A DNA stretch of 64,000 bases from JBMNFI01 sp050949225. Lineage in GTDB: Bacteria; Bacillota; Dehalobacteriia; UBA4068. A program made the translations under genes and the position numbers. The stretch spans positions 620,001 through 684,000 of the forward strand of contig JBMNFI010000001.1 in NCBI GenBank assembly GCA_050949225.1, given 5' to 3'. Under the pieces are notes generated by a model that made no database searches, was not told the DNA's origin, and saw nothing but the letters and a program-made list of their open reading frames with translations. Positions 56,580 through 64,000 of this stretch are shown in pieces. Position 1 is the stretch's first letter. Each line of letters begins with the position of its first letter.

Positions 56580-57212
56580 TCAATTATTTTTTGAAAACTG
56601 CTCCTCTTCACGGCGGCAAACACCCACTAAAAGATAAGCCAGCGGTGTACCTAAACTGGCTTCGATAATAATTTTAACTAAATATTGGCTTAGAATCATC
56701 GACAGCAACACCGGCGTGGGAATCAAACCGGCAAAAGCGACAGTTATAAAAATACCGGAATCAACGGCTTGCCCTACAACGCTGGATAAAATGGTCCGCA
56801 CATATAATCTTTTGGGACCAAAACGCTCTTTAATTTTCACCAAAACAAAGCTGTTAAGTATTTCACCGACTAAATAACCCAGAAAACTAGCAGCGACAAT
56901 ACGTGGAACCATGCCATAAATAGCCTCATAGGCTGCTTGAGCATCCCAGGTGGCTGCCGGCGGCAAAAGCTGTCCCAGGTATAAAAACAGGACCATTGCT
57001 GCGTTACAAACAAACCCCAGCCAAATAACTTTTCTGGTATACTTAAATCCCCAAACTTCCGATAAAACATCACCAAACATAAAGCAAAAAGGATAAATGA
57101 TGACCGCCGCCGGCAAAACCAATGATCCCCAACCAATTAGCTTACAAGCCAGTAAATTGCTGATCAAAAGCGAGACTATAAATGAAACTGTAACAAGCTC
57201 TCTTTTACTCAT
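56580..57212 (-). CDS. Queuosine precursor transporter (VUT/YhhQ family)
   Basis: 210 residues with about six membrane helices. PFCFMFGDVLSEVWGFKYTRKVIWLGF near residue 45 and the GEILNSFVLVKIKERF and VGQAVDSGIFITVAFAG segments are diagnostic of the YhhQ/VUT family (preQ0/preQ1 or queuine uptake for tRNA queuosine). No queuosine synthesis genes are in the window, so salvage may be used. The start at 57212 follows AGGGAG; the open frame runs 9 codons further. I looked for a preQ1 riboswitch in the leader and did not find a convincing one. Confidence 0.85.
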   Translation of the reverse strand: MSKRELVTVSFIVSLLISNLLACKLIGWGSLVLPAAVIIYPFCFMFGDVLSEVWGFKYTRKVIWLGFVCNAAMVLFLYLGQLLPPAATWDAQAAYEAIYGMVPRIVAASFLGYLVGEILNSFVLVKIKERFGPKRLYVRTILSSVVGQAVDSGIFITVAFAGLIPTPVLLSMILSQYLVKIIIEASLGTPLAYLLVGVCRREEEQFSKNN

Positions 57213-57453
57213 AAACAACTCCCTAATAAAAAGCCCCAACCTAAATTAGGCATAAAACCTCCTGTGAAATCATCACACCATTCCTGAAAACCATTATAAA
57301 AACTTTATTACTTCATCTGGAACCTTGTATACTTACGGCCTTACATGATCAAATTAAAATAACATGGAGCATGCACCCTTAGCTGTGGCCTTGTAAAAAG
57401 AGGTGAATCACCGGGCCTTTAAACAAAATCATCCAAGGATAAACAAAAAGAAA

Positions 57454-57471
57454 ACCGCTATTAAAGGCGGT
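57454..57471 (-). terminator. Terminator after tRNA-Val
   Basis: ACCGC and GCGGT around a short loop, followed on the minus strand by TTTCTTTTT, 14 bases after the tRNA end. The 240-bp gap 57213-57453 shows nothing else I can identify. Confidence 0.6.
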
Positions 57472-57484
57472 CCCTTTTATTAAT

Positions 57485-57561
57485 TGGTGGAGCTAACTGG
57501 ACTCGAACCAGTGACCCCTTGCATGTCAAGCAAGTACTCTAACCAGCTGAGCTATAGCTCC
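57485..57561 (-). tRNA. tRNA-Val (GAC)
   Basis: 77 nt with encoded CCA. Acceptor GGAGCTA/TAGCTCC, anticodon stem CTTGC/GCAAG with loop TTGACAT (anticodon GAC), and T-loop GGTTCGAGTCC. Confidence 0.92.
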
Positions 57562-57637
57562 CCAAGACGTACTTATATATTATGCAGAAAAAAAACCCGA
57601 AAGTCAACCCTTATTAAATAAGCAAATAATAAATAAT

Positions 57638-57901
57638 CTATACATCTTCATCAAATATAATAGACTGTTGTCTGATCTCTGCCAATAATTGCTCGATCTC
57701 TGCCTGCTCCTCCCGAGGTGCCCACAGCTCTGCATAACCATAAATAAGCTGGTAAACCCCTGAATAACAAGAATCATCAATCTTTTTGATGTAAAAAGAC
57801 AGTCCTGAATCACTAAGAACCTGCTCAACAATACTTTTCTCCGCCAGATCCTCTAAAGTGTCAACTTTAATATATTTGCGTTGATCATATTGTTCAGCCA
57901 C
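57638..57901 (-). CDS. Small DUF2007-like protein
   Basis: 87 residues. Pattern: an early IKVDTLEDLAEKSIVEQVLSDSGL helix, a short beta region and C-terminal LWAPREEQAEIEQLLAEIRQQ. This resembles small putative signal-transducing (DUF2007-like) domains, but no catalytic residues are evident. GTG at 57901 is used because GGGAG is 8 bases upstream; TTG 57907 is too close. It follows the rubrerythrin gene and hairpin. Function unknown. Confidence 0.55.
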   Translation of the reverse strand: MAEQYDQRKYIKVDTLEDLAEKSIVEQVLSDSGLSFYIKKIDDSCYSGVYQLIYGYAELWAPREEQAEIEQLLAEIRQQSIIFDEDV

Positions 57902-57923
57902 AGCCAAGACTCCCTTCTCACAA

Positions 57924-57945
57924 CAGGGAGCCAGATGGCTCCCTG
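57924..57945. repeat. Hairpin between rubrerythrin and the DUF2007-like gene
   Basis: CAGGGAGCC and GGCTCCCTG with a 4-base loop. No T run, so it may be an mRNA-stabilising hairpin or a partial terminator for the rubrerythrin transcript. Confidence 0.55.
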
Positions 57946-57957
57946 CAGGATACGTTT

Positions 57958-58497
57958 CTAATAATTTTCGGCATCCAATTCAAAATAAGCTTTTGAATGT
58001 AGACAAGCCGGACATTTTTCAGCGGCATTAGCACCTGTAAGAATATAGCCACAGTTACGGCATTTCCATTTAGTTTCAGCGGAATCCCTGGAGAAAACTT
58101 TACCTTGATCTAAGTTATCAACTAAAGCACGATAACGGGCTTCGTGATGTTTTTCGACATCAGCAACAAATTTAAATTGTGCAGCAAGCTGAACAAAACC
58201 TTCTTCTTTGGCTTCTTCGGACATTCTTTTATACATATCAGTCCATTCATAATTTTCACCTGCAGCAGCATCTAAAAGATTAGATTTGGTATCATTTAAT
58301 TCGCCCAAGGCTTTAAACCATAATTTAGCGTGTTCTTTTTCATTACCTGCAGTCTCTTCAAAAATAGCGGCAATTTGTTGATATCCTTCTTTTTTGGCTA
58401 CCGATGCATAGTATGTATATTTGTTTCTAGCCATCGATTCACCAGCAAAAGCCTCTCTCAGATTAGCCTCTGTCTTACTACCTTTTAACTCCGTCAT
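57958..58497 (-). CDS. rbr: Rubrerythrin
   Basis: 179 residues. N-terminal ferritin-like four-helix bundle with di-iron ligands (EANLREAFAGESMARNKY near 10-27, EKEHAKLWF near 53-61, EKHHEARY near 112-119) and a C-terminal rubredoxin centre (CRNCG near 146, CPAC near 162). It reduces hydrogen peroxide to water in anaerobes using electrons from rubredoxin or NADH. ATG at 58497 follows GAGGAGG; the upstream in-frame ATG would lack it. A PerR-like box lies in its upstream region. Confidence 0.95.
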   Translation of the reverse strand: MTELKGSKTEANLREAFAGESMARNKYTYYASVAKKEGYQQIAAIFEETAGNEKEHAKLWFKALGELNDTKSNLLDAAAGENYEWTDMYKRMSEEAKEEGFVQLAAQFKFVADVEKHHEARYRALVDNLDQGKVFSRDSAETKWKCRNCGYILTGANAAEKCPACLHSKAYFELDAENY

Positions 58498-58548
58498 TAA
58501 ACATCGCCTCCTCAAAGATTACTTTCATAACAACAGTAACAATAGCAT

Positions 58549-58563
58549 TTATTAATATGATAA
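58549..58563 (-). promoter_or_regulatory. PerR-box-like site upstream of rubrerythrin
   Basis: TTATCATATTAATAA matches 11 of 14 defined positions of the PerR consensus TTATAATnATTATAA. It sits about 50-65 bp before the start. Peroxide control of rubrerythrin is common in Clostridia. Confidence 0.35.
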
Positions 58564-58589
58564 CATATTTAAACCAAACAAACAATTGT

Positions 58590-59486
58590 TTAAAGCAAAT
58601 TTATTCTTCCTTCCAAAACCTGATCAGCAGAAAAATTCGGAAGTTTAATATAATAAGCCGCACTTTCTATAAATGCTTGCATAGGCGGCAAACCGATAAT
58701 TTCACTTTCCAACACTTCAACACCATGAGAAGCGGCCTCTTTTTTGATCGCTTCATAGACTACATGCAAAGGTGTAACTCGAAAGTTCGTTAAATTACAG
58801 GAAACCTGGGCAATTTGACGCTCCGTTAGCATGATGCCCAAAGCTTTTACATGCGGCAAACCGCCGGAAGATTGTCGAATCGCTTTAGCAATTTTTTTAG
58901 CGATCAGCAAATCAGCTGTCTTAAGATTTACGTTATAGGCAATCAGAAAATCACGCGCACCGACAGCCGTCGCCCCCGCTTTTAGATGGGGCGATGCTGG
59001 TCCAAAATCCGGCCGCCAAAGGGCATCTTGCATCTTTTCAGCCAAGCCCTCAAATTCACCTTTGCGTACATCAGATAAGTTAATTCGTTCCGGTCTGGTG
59101 GCTGCTTGTTCATATAAATAGACCGGCACAGCACACTCGTCAGCAAAACGCCTACCAAAATCAATCGCTGTTTTTGCGGCCTCCTCCATAGACATGCCTC
59201 GATAAGGTATAAAAGGTACTACATCTACAGCGCCAATACGCGGATGCTCTCCGATCTGCTGTGAGAGGTCAATATGCTCGATTGCAAAGCGTGCCGCTTG
59301 CATCATCGCCTCTATAACCTGTTCAGGACGGCCAACTATCGTATAAACGCTGCGGTTATGATCATGATCACAACTATAATCCAAAAGATCCACCTGTGGC
59401 ACATCGCTGATTATTTCTGCGATACTACGCAAAACCTCTTCATTTCGACCTTCACTAAAATTTGGAACACATTCAATTAACTGCAT
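58590..59486 (-). CDS. ftcD: Glutamate formimidoyltransferase
   Basis: 298 residues, matching the transferase domain alone. It moves a formimino (or formyl) group between glutamate and THF, linking histidine breakdown to folate one-carbon units. It begins QLIECVPNFSEGRNEEV and carries the conserved GEHPRIGAVDVVPFIPYRG near residue 80, including the catalytic His, and LKAGATAVGARDFLIAYN near 168. The start at 59486 follows GAGGGGTTGG; 13 upstream codons are discounted. No cyclodeaminase (fchA) gene is adjacent. It shares the strand with cobU and fnt. Confidence 0.92.
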   Translation of the reverse strand: MQLIECVPNFSEGRNEEVLRSIAEIISDVPQVDLLDYSCDHDHNRSVYTIVGRPEQVIEAMMQAARFAIEHIDLSQQIGEHPRIGAVDVVPFIPYRGMSMEEAAKTAIDFGRRFADECAVPVYLYEQAATRPERINLSDVRKGEFEGLAEKMQDALWRPDFGPASPHLKAGATAVGARDFLIAYNVNLKTADLLIAKKIAKAIRQSSGGLPHVKALGIMLTERQIAQVSCNLTNFRVTPLHVVYEAIKKEAASHGVEVLESEIIGLPPMQAFIESAAYYIKLPNFSADQVLEGRINLL

Positions 59487-59499
59487 GCAACCAACCCCT

Positions 59500-60039
59500 C
59501 TATTTGATCTGTACAGGGATGCCACTGACCAATAAATAAACCTCGTTTGCGCGATCGGCCACCTGTTGATTGATTCGTCCCGCTAAATCGCGGAAATAAC
59601 GCCCCAAAGCAGAAGATGGCACCAAACCCATACCCAATTCATTGCTTACTATGATTAAAGTACCCTTAAAGTCTGCATCCAATAAATCTTGGATTTCCTG
59701 TGTTATCTGAAATTCAAGCTGTTGCTGTTCCTGATAATTCATTTTATCATGCCATTTAGGATACAGCAAATTATTGATCATCACTGTCAAACAATCTATT
59801 AAAACTACCCTCTGAGATGCCTTCTCCAGCATATCGGCAAGCTTTTCATAAGCCTCTATAGTTTGCCAAGATGACGGACGCTGAGCACGATGCCGAGCAA
59901 TTCTCTCGCGCATCTCCTCATCGCTGGCAACTGCTGTCGCCAGATATAAAACCTCTTCGCCCTTTTGAGAGGCCAACTGTTCTGCAAAAGTGCTTTTACC
60001 ACTTCTGGCTCCTCCGGTTATAAAAATAATTTTTTTCAT
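59500..60039 (-). CDS. cobU: Adenosylcobinamide kinase/guanylyltransferase
   Basis: 179 residues. Phosphorylates adenosylcobinamide and attaches GMP in the last steps of B12 nucleotide-loop assembly. Walker A GGARSGKST at residues 9-17, RHRAQRP near 49 with the guanylylated His region, and SNELGMGLVP near 133 are typical. It overlaps the formate-channel gene by 4 bases (ATGA-type overlap), and ftcD starts 13 bases after it. No other cobalamin genes are in the window. Confidence 0.94.
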   Translation of the reverse strand: MKKIIFITGGARSGKSTFAEQLASQKGEEVLYLATAVASDEEMRERIARHRAQRPSSWQTIEAYEKLADMLEKASQRVVLIDCLTVMINNLLYPKWHDKMNYQEQQQLEFQITQEIQDLLDADFKGTLIIVSNELGMGLVPSSALGRYFRDLAGRINQQVADRANEVYLLVSGIPVQIK

Positions 60040-60896
60040 CGTATTTTATCCTTTTTCAAAAATGCTAACCAATAAAACAAAGCTACAAAAATTGTCCCAC
60101 CGACAATATTACCCAAGGTAACAGGCAAAAGGTTGCCTACTAAAAAGTTTTTCCAGTTTAAGATTTGCGACACCTCTTGAACACTTAAGCCTACGGTCTC
60201 AATGGCTGCGACAACCTCTGGGGGCACAGCCCCTGCCACGGTAAGTCCCATGGGAATAAAAAACATGTTAGCCACGCTGTGCTCAAAACCACAGGCAACA
60301 AAGGCGGTTATCGGCAGCATGATACCTGCGATTCTACTGATATTATCCTTAGCGGAAAAGGCCAGCCAAATAGCCAAACAGACCAACCAATTACAAAGAA
60401 TAGCTCTGAAAAAAGCTTGTTCCCAACCAAGTGATAACTTATTGATGGCAATGGAAACAGCTTTGGTCCCATGAGCTGTCAAACCGGGATCGTTAAAGTG
60501 AAAATTAGCAAAAAACAGCAACAATACTAATAATAGTGTACCAATAAAGTTGGCGGCGAAAACGATCAGCCAATTACGCCACATCCCCACAAAAGAAACT
60601 TTTTTACAAAGAAAGGATAACATCACAAACATATTATTACCGGTAAAAAGCTCTGCCCCGGCCAGCACCACCAATACCAAACCCAAACTAAAAGTCAGTC
60701 CGTAAAACAATGTCCCCAACCCCGCCCATTCGGGTGGCCAAACAGAGCTTACCACAGTAGCCAGATTGGCTCCAAAGGCAATATATGCCCCTGCTAAAAC
60801 GCCTAAAATTAAGATTTTATGCCGGGCCAAACTAGCCTTTTTTTGGCCTACTGTCATACAGGTTTCGGCTATTTCTACCGGAGTTAAGTAGTTCAT
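60036..60896 (-). CDS. Formate/nitrite transporter (FNT) family channel
   Basis: 286 residues with six membrane helices. FNT signatures appear: GAYIAFGANLATVV near residue 38, LVLVVLAGAELFTGNNMFV near 78-96 and ILCNWLVCLAIWLAFSAKDN near 165. It is a pentameric channel for formate, nitrite or hydrosulfide. In this anaerobe formate is the most plausible substrate, given the one-carbon genes (folD, ftcD) elsewhere in the window. It overlaps cobU by 4 bases and is first in the unit; a promoter would lie within 60896-60968. Confidence 0.88.
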   Translation of the reverse strand: MNYLTPVEIAETCMTVGQKKASLARHKILILGVLAGAYIAFGANLATVVSSVWPPEWAGLGTLFYGLTFSLGLVLVVLAGAELFTGNNMFVMLSFLCKKVSFVGMWRNWLIVFAANFIGTLLLVLLLFFANFHFNDPGLTAHGTKAVSIAINKLSLGWEQAFFRAILCNWLVCLAIWLAFSAKDNISRIAGIMLPITAFVACGFEHSVANMFFIPMGLTVAGAVPPEVVAAIETVGLSVQEVSQILNWKNFLVGNLLPVTLGNIVGGTIFVALFYWLAFLKKDKIR

Positions 60897-60968
60897 TATA
60901 CACCCCTTACATCGTATATTTTTATTCTTTATAATAAACTATAACCCTTTATAAAGCAAGACAAAAAT

Positions 60969-61012
60969 AATAAGCACCTATTAAGGCATTTTAGCCTTAA
61001 TAGGTGCTTATT
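60969..61012. terminator. Strong bidirectional terminator between ypeB and the FNT gene
   Basis: 19-bp perfect stem (AATAAGCACCTATTAAGGC and its complement) with a 6-base loop. On the minus strand it is followed by TTTTTGTC, ending sleB-ypeB. Confidence 0.9.
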
Positions 61013-61027
61013 TATACTTTTTCTTTT

Positions 61028-62419
61028 TTACCTGGTATAAAAACCTTGACCTTCTTTAACATGACTGAAAATATTTTCCTCAAAACCCTTTTGACTGTTT
61101 ATTTGGATTATATATTCAGCATCATTACATTTCCCCGAAAATTCATGACATAATATTTCTTTACCCGCACCATCTGAAATCATCACTAAACGACTATCGC
61201 CAAGGGGTTCAAACGCTTTGTTAAGACCCTCACCCATTTCTTTGGCCTCAATCATCATCTCCGGCAGCTCCCGCTGACTATAGTTAGTCCAATAATCCTT
61301 TGCCTGATAAGCAGTAATTTCTCCATCAACTAAAGAAACTCCCACTAATACATTGTCCGGATAGTATAAAATATCCTCCTCTATTCTGGCAAAGCTAAAA
61401 TCAACAGTATACTCATCAAAATATTGTTTAACTATTTCCATTTCTCCTAAATCTAGCTTTTGCAAAAAGGCCTCAGCCAGAGCAGCGGCCTCTTCAAGAC
61501 TGATATTAGCAACACCGGTCTTTTGGGGCATAAAAGCACTGATAATATAACCTCCATTTTGACTGACTGCTACTTGTGGCTTTTGATCATTTGTTTTTTG
61601 ATCATTATCATTAAAAACGAAAATATACACAGGTATACTGGCTAAATCACTTTTTATGCCAGAAACCTTCTCAAAATTTTTATGACCACATTTTTTCAGG
61701 AACTCTAACGCTTTTTGTTCAGCTTGTGCTAAGGTAACAGCTTCAAGTCCCTCCATTCCTTTAGCATTGAGCTTTAGCATATGATCAGAATACGCACCTT
61801 CATAGATCAACGTATCGATTGTCGACAATTTTTTATTAAGCGCTACCAAGTAATCTTCAGCAGTCCGCTGACTGCTATCAACTGCTGTCCGGGCCGAAGC
61901 ATTGCTGAAACCCTGCCTTTTTTTAAGTGCCGTAAACATCACATCACCGGAGGCTACAGCTGTTTCCATCTCAGACATCGCTTGATAAATATCCTTGAGT
62001 TCTTCATAAAAACTACCGATTTGTTTTTTTTCTTGCTCTGTTAATTCTTCATCCCGTGCTACTTTTTTATTCAAAGTAATTGAGTAATCCGCCAATTGAT
62101 TGAAATATTTCTCTGTTCTAATCAAAGCTGTCTGATCTAAAGGCAAACCATTTAAATTATTTTGGGCATTTTCCGCCTCACTGCTAATCTGGGACAAAAG
62201 CGCCAAACTTTGCTCTTTACCGGCAATTTGTGCCTTAGCCAGAGCAAAATTAAGATTTTCAATGCTATTGTACATATTATAAAAAGCGTTTTGATATTGG
62301 TTTTCTAAAAGAGCAGCTGTTTGCCTATTACTTTGAAACTGCGTACCGCCCCATAAAGCAGTAACAAAAACTGCCACAGCTAAAACGATCATCCAAGCTT
62401 TCCAAGTCCTTTTTTTCAC
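61028..62419 (-). CDS. ypeB: Germination protein YpeB
   Basis: 463 residues. An N-terminal membrane helix (about residues 9-26), a coiled helical region and C-terminal PepSY-like repeats (TLAQAEQKALEFLKKCG, ISLEEAAALAEAFLQKL). YpeB localises with and stabilises SleB in the spore inner membrane/cortex in Bacillus. GTG at 62419 fits AAGGGG spacing best; ATG 62425 and GTG 62428 are too close to it. It follows sleB by 12 bases and ends at a strong terminator. Expression in the forespore (sigma-G) is expected from the family, but I could not find a clear promoter. Confidence 0.9.
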   Translation of the reverse strand: MKKRTWKAWMIVLAVAVFVTALWGGTQFQSNRQTAALLENQYQNAFYNMYNSIENLNFALAKAQIAGKEQSLALLSQISSEAENAQNNLNGLPLDQTALIRTEKYFNQLADYSITLNKKVARDEELTEQEKKQIGSFYEELKDIYQAMSEMETAVASGDVMFTALKKRQGFSNASARTAVDSSQRTAEDYLVALNKKLSTIDTLIYEGAYSDHMLKLNAKGMEGLEAVTLAQAEQKALEFLKKCGHKNFEKVSGIKSDLASIPVYIFVFNDNDQKTNDQKPQVAVSQNGGYIISAFMPQKTGVANISLEEAAALAEAFLQKLDLGEMEIVKQYFDEYTVDFSFARIEEDILYYPDNVLVGVSLVDGEITAYQAKDYWTNYSQRELPEMMIEAKEMGEGLNKAFEPLGDSRLVMISDGAGKEILCHEFSGKCNDAEYIIQINSQKGFEENIFSHVKEGQGFYTR

Positions 62420-62431
62420 TATCATCACCCC

Positions 62432-63136
62432 TTAAATACCAAATACATGCTTGCCATATTGCACAACAATCTTGCGTGTCCAAATCCAGGCACTAGTGGC
62501 GGTTTGTGGATTCCAAAAATATAAACAACCATATGTGGGATCATGCCCGGCCACAGCCTCTCTGGCGGCCCTCATACTATCACTGTTAGCGCTGCTGTTA
62601 AAGCGACCATTGGCAACAGATTCTAGAGCTAAACTCTGATAAATCACGCCACTTAAGGTATTAGGAAAATCCGAACTGTTAATTCTATTGAGAAGAACTG
62701 ATCCCACAGCAACTTTACCAATATAAGGTTCTCCCTCCGCTTCGGCATGAATAGCTCGTGCCAGCAGTGTCACATCGTCATTATTGTATGATCCGTAAGA
62801 AGAACCGGAAACATATTTCATCAATCCCAAAGCTTTAAAGGTAGCATTACCGACAACCCCATCAGCGGTCAAACTATTCTTCTTTTGAAAACTAATAACG
62901 GCACTCCTGGTTCTGCTGCCAAAAACCCCATCGACAGAACCATTATAATAACCCCATTGCTTAAGCTTTTGTTGAACTTCCCGGACTGCCTGTCCTTGAT
63001 TTCCGCTTTTAAGAGTCAACACTTCTACGCTTTGTGTATGGTTGACAATCAAAGAGCTGCCAAAACCGATAATACAAAACAAAACGACCAATCCTATCAA
63101 AAAGCGTAAATGTTTTTTATTTTGTCCACAAGACAT
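62432..63136 (-). CDS. sleB: Spore cortex-lytic enzyme SleB
   Basis: 234 residues. A short N-terminal hydrophobic segment (residues 10-33) is followed by a peptidoglycan-binding repeat domain (VREVQQKLKQWGYYNGSVDGVFGSRTRSAVISFQK near 52-87) and the SleB hydrolase domain with the catalytic Glu in LARAIHAEAEGEPYIGKVAVGSVLLNR near 125-150 and the C-terminal YGCLYFWNPQTATSAW. It cleaves spore cortex muramic-delta-lactam peptidoglycan at germination. It is the first gene of sleB-ypeB. Confidence 0.95.
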   Translation of the reverse strand: MSCGQNKKHLRFLIGLVVLFCIIGFGSSLIVNHTQSVEVLTLKSGNQGQAVREVQQKLKQWGYYNGSVDGVFGSRTRSAVISFQKKNSLTADGVVGNATFKALGLMKYVSGSSYGSYNNDDVTLLARAIHAEAEGEPYIGKVAVGSVLLNRINSSDFPNTLSGVIYQSLALESVANGRFNSSANSDSMRAAREAVAGHDPTYGCLYFWNPQTATSAWIWTRKIVVQYGKHVFGI

Positions 63137-63223
63137 AATAAGCCTCCTCGTTGTCCTTATTTATGGTTAATTTTATTATTCCTGGAAAATTACAGCATTA
63201 TACTAAAAAATCGTAAATATATC

Positions 63224-63252
63224 TTGATAAAATGTAGTATCTGTGTTAATAT
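63224..63252 (+). promoter_or_regulatory. Promoter of the tRNA-Cys/tRNA-Leu pair
   Basis: TTGATA, 17 bases, TAATAT, ending 11 bases before tRNA-Cys. Confidence 0.65.
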
Positions 63253-63263
63253 ATCTATGCTGA

Positions 63264-63337
63264 GGCGCCATAGCCAAGTGGTAAGGCAGAGGACTGCAAA
63301 TCCTTTATCCCCAGTTCAAATCTGGGTGGCGCCTCCA
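63264..63337 (+). tRNA. tRNA-Cys (GCA)
   Basis: 74 nt including encoded CCA. Acceptor GGCGCCA/TGGCGCC, anticodon loop CTGCAAA (GCA), T-arm GTTCAAATC. Confidence 0.95.
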
Positions 63338-63347
63338 GTTTTTTTAT

Positions 63348-63434
63348 GCCGGAGTGGCGGAACAGGCAGACGCACAGGACTTAAAATCCTGCGATAGCAA
63401 TATCGTACCGGTTCGATTCCGGTCTCCGGCACCA
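63348..63434 (+). tRNA. tRNA-Leu (TAA)
   Basis: 87 nt including CCA, with the long variable arm of a class II tRNA. Acceptor GCCGGAG/CTCCGGC, anticodon loop ACTTAAA (TAA), T-arm GGTTCGATTCC. 10 nt after tRNA-Cys. Confidence 0.95.
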
Positions 63435-63451
63435 CATGAAAACCCCTGTAT

Positions 63452-63487
63452 AACCTCTATTGATCTTTGATTAATAGGGGTTATTTT
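63452..63487 (+). terminator. Terminator of the tRNA pair
   Basis: AACCTCTATT and AATAGGGGTT form a 10-bp stem (one G-U), followed by ATTTTTA. Confidence 0.8.
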
Positions 63488-63568
63488 TATGTTTTTGCAC
63501 AAGTTTAAAATACAGAATCGATCGGTATCGAGCGTATTAAGTGTTGCACACCTCCTAAAAACAAACAA

Positions 63569-63594
63569 AAAAAGAGGGCCTAAGCCCCCTCTTG
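63569..63594 (-). terminator. Terminator overlapping the end of the gene remnant
   Basis: AAGAGGG and CCCTCTT stem, followed on the minus strand by T7. The stop of the remnant frame lies inside the loop. Confidence 0.8.
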
Positions 63595-63693
63595 ATTAAT
63601 CTTCTCCCACTCCTTGATAATCATTCTCTCCACATAGTCCGGCGGGGTACGCTTGCCAGTTCCCCAATCTGCCCGTATTCTTAAATGGACAGC
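63580..63693 (-). pseudogene. Gene remnant: 37-codon open segment with no start codon
   Basis: Between an upstream TAG (63694-63696) and a TAG at 63580-63582 the frame is open and reads as protein-like text: AVHLRIRADWGTGKRTPPDY, then VERMIIKEWEKIN, QEGA. There is no start codon or ribosome binding site at the upstream end, and a terminator directly follows the stop. It looks like the 3' end of a lost gene; I do not recognise the family. An internal ATG after VER would give only 16 codons. Confidence 0.4.
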
Positions 63694-63722
63694 CTAGAAC
63701 ATTAATGACTGTTCGTTTCTAA

Positions 63723-64000
63723 TTAATTTGTACTATTCTCCGGCAAAGCCTCCGGCGCATATTTAGCCACCAAATTCTGGACGGCTTTTAGTAATTGATC
63801 AGGCATATTGTAATACTTTCCATTACCATTCACCAGTGATGGAGTCGTATGATCATTAGACGTATATGATTCTACTTTTGTGCCGATTTCTCCATATGCC
63901 AGATCACCATAGATATTAAATGCTGTACCATTATTAAAATCTAAATAATAAGATGGCATCCCCGTCAGCTGCTCACCTTCCGATTCGACAATTCTCCAGC
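63723..64000 (-). CDS. Lipoprotein-family paralogue, C-terminal part (cut by window edge)
   Basis: The frame continues past the window end; 13 codons upstream of the first ATG (WRIVESEGEQLTG) are in frame and match the sibling. LTGMPSYYLDFNN, LAYGEIG and YYNMPDQLLKAV align with LTGMESYYIKFND, VAYGSIG and YYEMPQELLTVV of the lipoprotein at 17204-17734. So it is a second member of the same family. It has a hydrophilic insert before the YY motif and a 3' extension of about 10 residues. No protease gene is visible beside it within the window; its own start and signal peptide lie outside. Function unknown. Confidence 0.7.
   Translation of the reverse strand, partial: WRIVESEGEQLTGMPSYYLDFNNGTAFNIYGDLAYGEIGTKVESYTSNDHTTPSLVNGNGKYYNMPDQLLKAVQNLVAKYAPEALPENSTN

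Noticed and set aside
57213..57453. preQ1 riboswitch before the queuosine-precursor transporter
   Set aside because: No convincing AGAGGTTC-x-ACCCTCT aptamer followed by A-rich tail; only weak short pairings.
63344..63568. 74-codon minus-strand frame across the tRNA-Leu gene
   Set aside because: It is mostly a reading of the tRNA-Leu gene and its terminator.

Overview
This 64 kb window reads as a low-GC, anaerobic, endospore-forming member of the Clostridia; the 16S text and gene content look Peptococcaceae-like, but the genus is not assigned. Support: sleB, ypeB and bofA (spore germination and sigma-K control), a sporulation-type polysaccharide deacetylase, a long Bacillus-type SRP RNA, pyruvate:ferredoxin oxidoreductase, rubrerythrin, an FNT-family formate channel, and Firmicutes-style ribosome binding sites and sigma-A promoters. 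Most of it is ordinary core chromosome. I see no prophage, insertion sequence or CRISPR array.

Layout. 1-3.5 kb: the start of a small membrane protein, a kinase-fold protein next to mobB, then a NusG-domain-II protein and a Gx-family transporter facing apbE (flavin transfer). 3.7-8.1 kb: gyrB-gyrA. 8.4-13.9 kb: an atypical folD, a Cys-cluster protein, an iron alcohol dehydrogenase, a tautomerase, ridA, yitT and a possible zinc phospholipase-like protein. 14.1-17 kb: a Cys-rich protein behind a sigma-K-type promoter, and ilvBN. 17.2-20.3 kb: a secreted caspase-like protease with an adjoining lipoprotein, and a polysaccharide deacetylase. 20.5-26.2 kb: a complete minus-strand 16S-23S-5S operon with tandem promoters, no spacer tRNA, and an intervening sequence in the 23S gene.

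26.3-38 kb: lysS, greA, an orphan gene, dusB, coaX, the large PFOR gene, bofA-recR-ybaB-dnaX, and the divergent SRP RNA gene. 38.5-42 kb: a secreted copper-amine-oxidase-N-type protein and an OFA-type MFS transporter. 42-48 kb: mutS2, a U32 peptidase-family protein, a NIF3-family protein and zapA. 48-56 kb: translation block pheST (preceded by a 30-codon YqzL-like gene), an RNA methyltransferase, infC-rpmI-rplT with a leader attenuator and an ATT start, and thrS. 56-64 kb: a short YtxC-like protein, a queuosine-precursor transporter, tRNA-Val, rubrerythrin, ftcD-cobU-FNT, sleB-ypeB, tRNA-Cys and tRNA-Leu, and at the edge a second copy of the lipoprotein family next to the protease.

The genes serve translation, DNA topology and replication, one-carbon, formate and pyruvate metabolism, and sporulation/germination. 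The least ordinary items are the caspase-like protease with its lipoprotein family, the folD variant lacking cyclohydrolase residues, the 23S intervening sequence, the sigma-K-driven Cys-rich protein, the PFOR leader hairpin, and the tiny YqzL-like gene.
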